In this document: positions 60,129-64,000 of the stretch, in pieces | Numbering within the stretch: the stretch's first letter is position 1 | Layout: each line of letters begins with the position of its first letter | Made by a program: the position numbers and the translations under genes | Assembly: GCF_014287435.1 (NCBI RefSeq) | Contig: NZ_JACOPG010000002.1 | Span: 62,001-126,000, forward strand | DNA: 64,000 bases | Source of the DNA: Roseburia lenta | Lineage (GTDB): Bacteria; Bacillota; Clostridia; Lachnospirales; Lachnospiraceae | Direction of reading: 5' to 3' | Notes under the pieces: model-generated | The model's input: the letters and a program-made list of their open reading frames with translations, nothing else | The model's database searches: none | Told to the model about the DNA's origin: nothing

Positions 60129-61289
60129 CTATCGTGATCGTGTATTATCACGCTTGCGACCTTTAACTGTTCTTGCCTGCTCCAACAAATCATCTATCTG
60201 TTTGCGACCAAAAACCTTACGGAGCAGGCTGTAATCTTTATTTTCTGCTTTTAGGATTTTGTTTTCTTCGGTCAATCTTTCATTGACTTTCTCCAAACGC
60301 TGATTGGTGCGGTATAACTGTGCATTCGCTGTATTCAGCCTATGATAGTTGTCCCACCCCTCAAAGCAGCGGGCAAGCACCGTTTTGACAAGTTGCTTCA
60401 ATTTCCTTACAACCGGCTCTGCCATTTTGGTTTTATATGCCTTTGCAGTCATAAATTTCTCTGGTTCTGGCAACTGATATTTCGGTGCAGTATCAAGCTC
60501 TATTTCAAGATTTGACAGCTCGTCTTTTGCCTTATCATAGTTCAATACTCGTTCCGACAACACATCAAATTCAATCTGTTTCTGCTCGATTTTCGCACCT
60601 AATGCCGCCACTTCTTTTTCTCTTTCCTGCTTTTTATAATCCAAAACAGAAAGATGTTTTTCGTGTGTGCCTAAATGTTCCCACTCAATCCCATAACGTT
60701 CCATCACCGCCGCAAGCTGTTCTTTTTCGGACTGTATCCATTGCGACCACTCCGTATCGCCACGACTGCCGCCCTTAAAACCTTGCGTTGCAAGAGCCTG
60801 CTTTAGTGACACTCTTGTATCAAGTCCACGCTTGCTGCCTGTGGTAAAAGGTACAAAATCTATGTGCAGATGTGGTGTAGCTTCATCCATATGCAGATGA
60901 GCCGAGAACACCCGAAGCTGTGGATTTCGCTCCTGAAAACCCTGATAGTATTCATCTAAAATCTGCTTTGCCAGTTCTCCGTTTTCCGTATCGGCGTTCA
61001 TATTTCCCTTACCGCCCACCTGTAAAATGATTTCGTGGAACGGTTTTTCCTGCTTGGAACTTCGGATTTTTTCATAATAATCTTTTATCTTTCGGTCTGA
61101 CCTTATCTGCTTGGCATTGTATCTTTCCAATGCTTCATCAAACAATTCGTGATAAACTGTCTTTATATTTTCATTGCAGTAGTCGATATTGAGATGAGTA
61201 CGAGTTCCGTCTACATTTTCTGCTCGGAACTTTCGGCTATTGTGATTGACCGAGCCTTTACCGACCATTGCACTTATCGTTCTCTGCAT
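60129..61289 (-). CDS. MobV/Pre-type relaxase
   Basis: A 386-residue plasmid mobilisation/recombination protein. MQRTISAMVGKGSVNHNSRKF at the N-terminus and the metal motif HLHMDEATPHLHIDFVPF (about 130) define the MobV nick-and-transfer domain. The C-terminal third is a long coiled coil. It would nick at oriT, which is probably the hairpin at 61332-61360. ATG 61289 follows GGGAGA. It is the intact paralogue of the decayed gene at 50634-51561. Confidence 0.92.
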   Translation of the reverse strand: MQRTISAMVGKGSVNHNSRKFRAENVDGTRTHLNIDYCNENIKTVYHELFDEALERYNAKQIRSDRKIKDYYEKIRSSKQEKPFHEIILQVGGKGNMNADTENGELAKQILDEYYQGFQERNPQLRVFSAHLHMDEATPHLHIDFVPFTTGSKRGLDTRVSLKQALATQGFKGGSRGDTEWSQWIQSEKEQLAAVMERYGIEWEHLGTHEKHLSVLDYKKQEREKEVAALGAKIEQKQIEFDVLSERVLNYDKAKDELSNLEIELDTAPKYQLPEPEKFMTAKAYKTKMAEPVVRKLKQLVKTVLARCFEGWDNYHRLNTANAQLYRTNQRLEKVNERLTEENKILKAENKDYSLLRKVFGRKQIDDLLEQARTVKGRKRDNTRSR

Positions 61290-61331
61290 TTTTTCATCTC
61301 CCATCTGTAAATTTCAACATTCTCAGGTTTT

Positions 61332-61360
61332 GTTACTTTTGTCAAAAGTAACGCAAAAGC
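61332..61360. repeat. Putative oriT hairpin
   Basis: GTTACTTTTG-T-CAAAAGTAAC followed by GCAAAAGCAC, 43 bases upstream of the relaxase start. It matches the site at 51617-51650 in position and sequence. Confidence 0.65.
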
Positions 61361-61623
61361 ACTTTTGACGGGTACACCCATCAAAAATGCGACCTGTAAA
61401 CAGGTTTTGCGTTCTCCGAAGGCTCTCCGAGGGGTGAGCGTGTGCCGGTGGCACACACGCCTGCGAACCGACCGAGCCAGCAGGCGAGACCAAAGAGCCG
61501 CCTTTGAAAAGGCACTCTCTGCACACTCCCCTAAACTTTATCCGGTGTCAAAGTGTGACGATGGTGACAATGTTTTTCACAGCGTGCTGCTCTCAAAAAC
61601 ATTGACACCTTTGACACCGTTTG
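61361..61623. other. Structured non-coding region between relaxase and RepA genes
   Basis: This segment is GC-richer than its surroundings and full of symmetry: ACCTGT-aa-ACAGGT near 61392-61405; GTGTGCC-GGT-GGCACAC at 61440-61456; and long arms GGTGTCAAAG and CAATGTTTTT at 61535-61585 that recur inverted as AAAAACATTG and CTTTGACACC up to 61620. Repeated TTGACACC/GGTGTCAA units resemble Rep iterons. It may be the replication origin or termination structure of the element. Confidence 0.45.
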
Positions 61624-62778
61624 TCACGCCGTCTGCTCGGTTTCTTTCCAAAGTGAAACCTTTCTTCCGTCGTGTGTGCGGCTGTTCTGATAACGGATAC
61701 CGTAATCACGAAACAGCCTGCTTGCGTTGATACTGAGCCTTAAAGAAAGTACATTCGGCTTTATATCCACCGCAAGCCTTTCGCAAAGTTCCGAAGCAGT
61801 TCCTTCCCATCTGTCACTTTCCGAAAAGAGCGTATCCGCTATCTTCTCAAGCAGAGGTTCGGGCGGTTCTTTCCACATCTCCGTTTCCGATTTTGCAAAG
61901 TTCCACACCAATCGCTCGCTGTCCCTTACAAGATGGATTTTCATATCCTGCTGGTCTCTGCCAGCAACATCAAGTGTGGCATTGTTGGAAGTACGCTTGT
62001 CCTTACTGAGAACAAATGCACCGTCTGCCGCACCCATCAGACCATTCGTGCCTGAAATCATATCGAATATATCTTCCGATTTTTGTTTGCGTGTATGATG
62101 AACAATAAGCATTGAAACCTTGTAACTGTCTGCCAACGCTTTCAGCCTTGCCACAACATCATAATCACTTGCGTAGCTGTAATCTGCTCCGCCTGCTTCA
62201 CGCACACGCTTTAAGGTGTCTATGATAATCAAGCCTGTGTCTGGGTGTTCCCTCATAAACCCTCTTATCTGTTCTTCCAGTCCGCCATTGACCGTTTTAC
62301 ATTCCGTTGCGAAATACAGATTGCCTGTCTCCTTTGCACCGAACATCTGAAACAATCGCTTCTGCAAACGTGGGTAATCATCTTCAAGGGCAAAATAAAG
62401 CACCGTTGCCTTACGCACCTTATACTCCCAAAGCGGTGTGCCTGTGCTGATATGATAGGCAAGCTGTGCCATCATAAAGCTCTTTCCCACTTTCGGGGAA
62501 CCTACGAAAAGGTAAGTTCCCCTTTGGAGCAGACCGTCGATAAGTGGTGTCTGAACCTCAAACACCGTATCATACAGCGTTGTCATTGATACTGTTTTCA
62601 GATAGGAAGGGTCTAACTGTCTGAGTATTTCCCTTTGCATTTCTTCAAAAGATTGCTCGTACCCCTTGAAATCCGTATCCTGATTGACTATACTATTGTC
62701 AGTACATTTGGAAAGTGACTGTTCCGCATCTGTTGCCGCAGATACATTTGGAATAGTCATTTCTTTTTTATTCTCCAT
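61624..62778 (-). CDS. RepA-like AAA ATPase (replicative helicase type)
   Basis: A 384-residue RecA-fold ATPase of the plasmid/phage RepA group. Walker A is GSPKVGKSFMMAQLAY (about 90-105), Walker B LIIIDTLKRV, and VHHTRKQKSEDIFDMISGTNGLMGAADG holds the sensor region. A C-terminal winged-helix-like part follows (SELCERLAVDIKPNVLSLRLS). It probably unwinds the element during replication after transfer. ATG 62778 has AAAGGAG at nine bases; ATG 62784 is too close. It overlaps mobC by 11 bases. Confidence 0.85.
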   Translation of the reverse strand: MENKKEMTIPNVSAATDAEQSLSKCTDNSIVNQDTDFKGYEQSFEEMQREILRQLDPSYLKTVSMTTLYDTVFEVQTPLIDGLLQRGTYLFVGSPKVGKSFMMAQLAYHISTGTPLWEYKVRKATVLYFALEDDYPRLQKRLFQMFGAKETGNLYFATECKTVNGGLEEQIRGFMREHPDTGLIIIDTLKRVREAGGADYSYASDYDVVARLKALADSYKVSMLIVHHTRKQKSEDIFDMISGTNGLMGAADGAFVLSKDKRTSNNATLDVAGRDQQDMKIHLVRDSERLVWNFAKSETEMWKEPPEPLLEKIADTLFSESDRWEGTASELCERLAVDIKPNVLSLRLSINASRLFRDYGIRYQNSRTHDGRKVSLWKETEQTA

Positions 62779-63103
62779 TCGCATCCTCTCCTTTCAAACC
62801 GCCGAGAATAATGGAAATCAGTTCTATTACACTCAGCAGTTCATCATCCACACCTTTTCCTGCTTCAATCCTTTTCAGTTCCGCAAGGACTGTGGCAAAT
62901 TCCGTTTTCAACGCCTTATACACTCTCGGATTGCCCTGTACCACCACATCCTGATTTAAGCAACGGCGGTAACAATACTCCTGTTTTGGCAATCCTGATA
63001 GAGCTACAGCTCTGTTAATGAGTTCGTTTTCTTCGGGCGATACTCGAAACCCTACTGTGATATTCCTCCAACGATTTTTGTTATCTCTGTTCTTAGCTGA
63101 CAT
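62768..63103 (-). CDS. mobC: Plasmid mobilisation relaxosome protein MobC-like
   Basis: A 111-residue protein with the ribbon-helix-helix-type opening RNITVGFRVSPEENELINRAVALSGLPKQEYCYRRCLNQDVVV, shared by MobC accessory proteins. It should bind near oriT and help relaxase nicking. ATG 63103 with AAAGGAG upstream overlaps the end of the integrase gene by 11 bases and the RepA start by 11, so int-mobC-repA form a coupled operon. Confidence 0.82.
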   Translation of the reverse strand: MSAKNRDNKNRWRNITVGFRVSPEENELINRAVALSGLPKQEYCYRRCLNQDVVVQGNPRVYKALKTEFATVLAELKRIEAGKGVDDELLSVIELISIILGGLKGEDANGE

Positions 63104-64000
63104 TTTCAAAATCTCCTTTCCCTAAATCATCTAATTTTTCTGCCATCTCAATCTGCTTTGACGGAAAGAGGTGTGCGTACTGATAAGTAATATCAATACT
63201 TTCGTGACCAACTCGGTCAGCAATCGCCACCGCAGAAAAGCCCATATCAATCAAGAGTGAAATGTGGCTGTGACGGAGATCGTGAATGCGGATACGCTTC
63301 ACGCCTGCCGCCTTTGCCCCTCTGTCCATCTCGTGATGAAGATAGCTTTTCGTCACCGTAAAGATACGGTCTTTCTTCTTCAATCCGTAAAGCATACCGA
63401 GATATTCTTTCATTTCCTCACACAGAAACTTCGGCATTTTAATCGTGCGGTTGCTCTTTTTCGTTTTCGGAGAAGTAATCACATCCTGCCCTTTCAAACG
63501 CTGATAGGATTTATTGATTGTGACTGTTTCCTTATCAAAGTTGAAATCTGCCGGAGTCAAAGCTAACAGCTCGCCCTCTCGGATACCGCACCAGTAAAGC
63601 ATTTCAAACGCATAAAAGGAAACAGGCTTGTCCATCATCTCAAAAGAGAATTTCTTGTATTCTTCCTTTGTCCAGAACAGCATTTCCTTGTGTTCCTCAC
63701 GTCCCATATTTCCCACCTTTGCCGCAGGATTGGAACGCAGTTCATAGTAGCGGACAGCGTGATTGAAAATGGCGGACAACTGATTGTGCAGCGTTTTCAG
63801 ATACGTCTGTGAATAAGGCTTTTTCTTCTCATCACGATAGGCAAGCATTTCATTCTGCCAAGTAATAATCTCCTTTGTGGAAATCTCGCTGATTTTCAGT
63901 TTCCCGAAATACGGAAGTATCTTTGTGCGTATGATATGCTCTTTGGTAAGCCACGTGTTTTCCTTCAAACGGTTCTTCACATCATTGATATAAAGCTCCG
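63093..64000 (-). CDS. Tyrosine integrase, 5' end beyond the window
   Basis: At least 302 residues are present and the frame continues off the right edge (ELYINDVKNRLKENTWLTKEH precedes any likely start). The core-binding domain (TKEIITWQNEMLAYR) and the catalytic domain are complete: first Arg in CGIREGELLAL, HDLRHSHISLL with the His and second Arg, GH in RVGHESID and the nucleophile Tyr in YQYAHLFPSKQ. Tn916/ICE-type integrases have this layout with an N-terminal arm-binding domain. It presumably integrates the mosaic element; the attachment sites would lie outside the window. Confidence 0.93.
   Translation of the reverse strand, partial: ELYINDVKNRLKENTWLTKEHIIRTKILPYFGKLKISEISTKEIITWQNEMLAYRDEKKKPYSQTYLKTLHNQLSAIFNHAVRYYELRSNPAAKVGNMGREEHKEMLFWTKEEYKKFSFEMMDKPVSFYAFEMLYWCGIREGELLALTPADFNFDKETVTINKSYQRLKGQDVITSPKTKKSNRTIKMPKFLCEEMKEYLGMLYGLKKKDRIFTVTKSYLHHEMDRGAKAAGVKRIRIHDLRHSHISLLIDMGFSAVAIADRVGHESIDITYQYAHLFPSKQIEMAEKLDDLGKGDFENVS

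Noticed and set aside
62245..62589. Plus-strand frame opposite the RepA gene
   Set aside because: Antisense to the conserved Walker region of a confident gene and without start signals.

Overview
The window looks like a chromosome segment of an anaerobic, low-to-mid GC Clostridia, most like Lachnospiraceae. The reasons are the gene complement (hybrid cluster protein, D-lactate dehydrogenase, Fe-S aldo/keto reductase, ThiW-type ECF subunit, CytX transporter, TraX, MATE), strong AAGGAGG-type ribosome binding sites and Tn916-related debris. No rRNA, tRNA or CRISPR array was seen. The species cannot be named from the sequence alone.

Positions 1-38400 are mostly chromosomal core or semi-core. They hold: the 5' end of an ABC transporter; a GH2 glycosidase; a metal-efflux operon (SmtB/CadC-type repressor, free-standing HMA chaperone, P1B ATPase) behind a consensus promoter; a DUF11 protein; TraX; hcp divergent from a Crp/Fnr regulator; D-LDH; a long minus-strand housekeeping run (NYN-LOTUS, AKR, FKBP, phosphoesterase, M48-like peptidase, ferredoxin, HAD, hybrid histidine kinase, cardiolipin synthase); MATE plus an SGNH hydrolase; a CHASE-GGDEF gene broken by an amber codon; TcdA; a double-SGNH lipoprotein with a LysR neighbour; L25; and a complete thiamine salvage/uptake operon (thiE-thiD-cytX-thiW-thiM) under a TPP riboswitch. 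A cytosine-5 methyltransferase with a probable cognate endonuclease, and an alpha/beta hydrolase remnant, lie between the thi operon and a GH79-like glycosidase.

Positions 38400-51600 are AT-rich accessory DNA: a FUSC membrane protein, an AAC(6')-GNAT fusion, an uncharacterised RNA/ADP-ribose locus (RNase III with two dsRNA-binding domains, VWA protein, broken ADP-ribosylglycohydrolase, macro domain-HTH protein, GNAT-like protein, GIY-YIG-DUF4357 protein, small acidic proteins), a four-gene operon of unknown function, and a decayed MobV relaxase gene. The RNA/ADP-ribose locus is the best candidate for an undescribed system. It carries two copies of one long palindrome and lies between two imperfect copies of a 21-bp motif.

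Positions 51600-64000 are a mosaic mobile element. It contains a truncated Tn916-type TcpC, a two-component/ABC peptide-resistance cassette, a lincosamide nucleotidyltransferase-like gene, an ABC-F resistance gene behind an apparent transcription attenuator, TnpV, an intact MobV relaxase, a RepA-type ATPase, MobC and a tyrosine integrase running off the right edge. Both relaxase genes are preceded by the same short hairpin, a likely oriT. A notable regulatory observation in the core is a palindrome, TGTTGT-N4-ACAACA, centred exactly -41.5 from good -10 boxes of both hcp and a distant ferredoxin gene. This predicts a small regulon of the Crp/Fnr protein encoded beside hcp.
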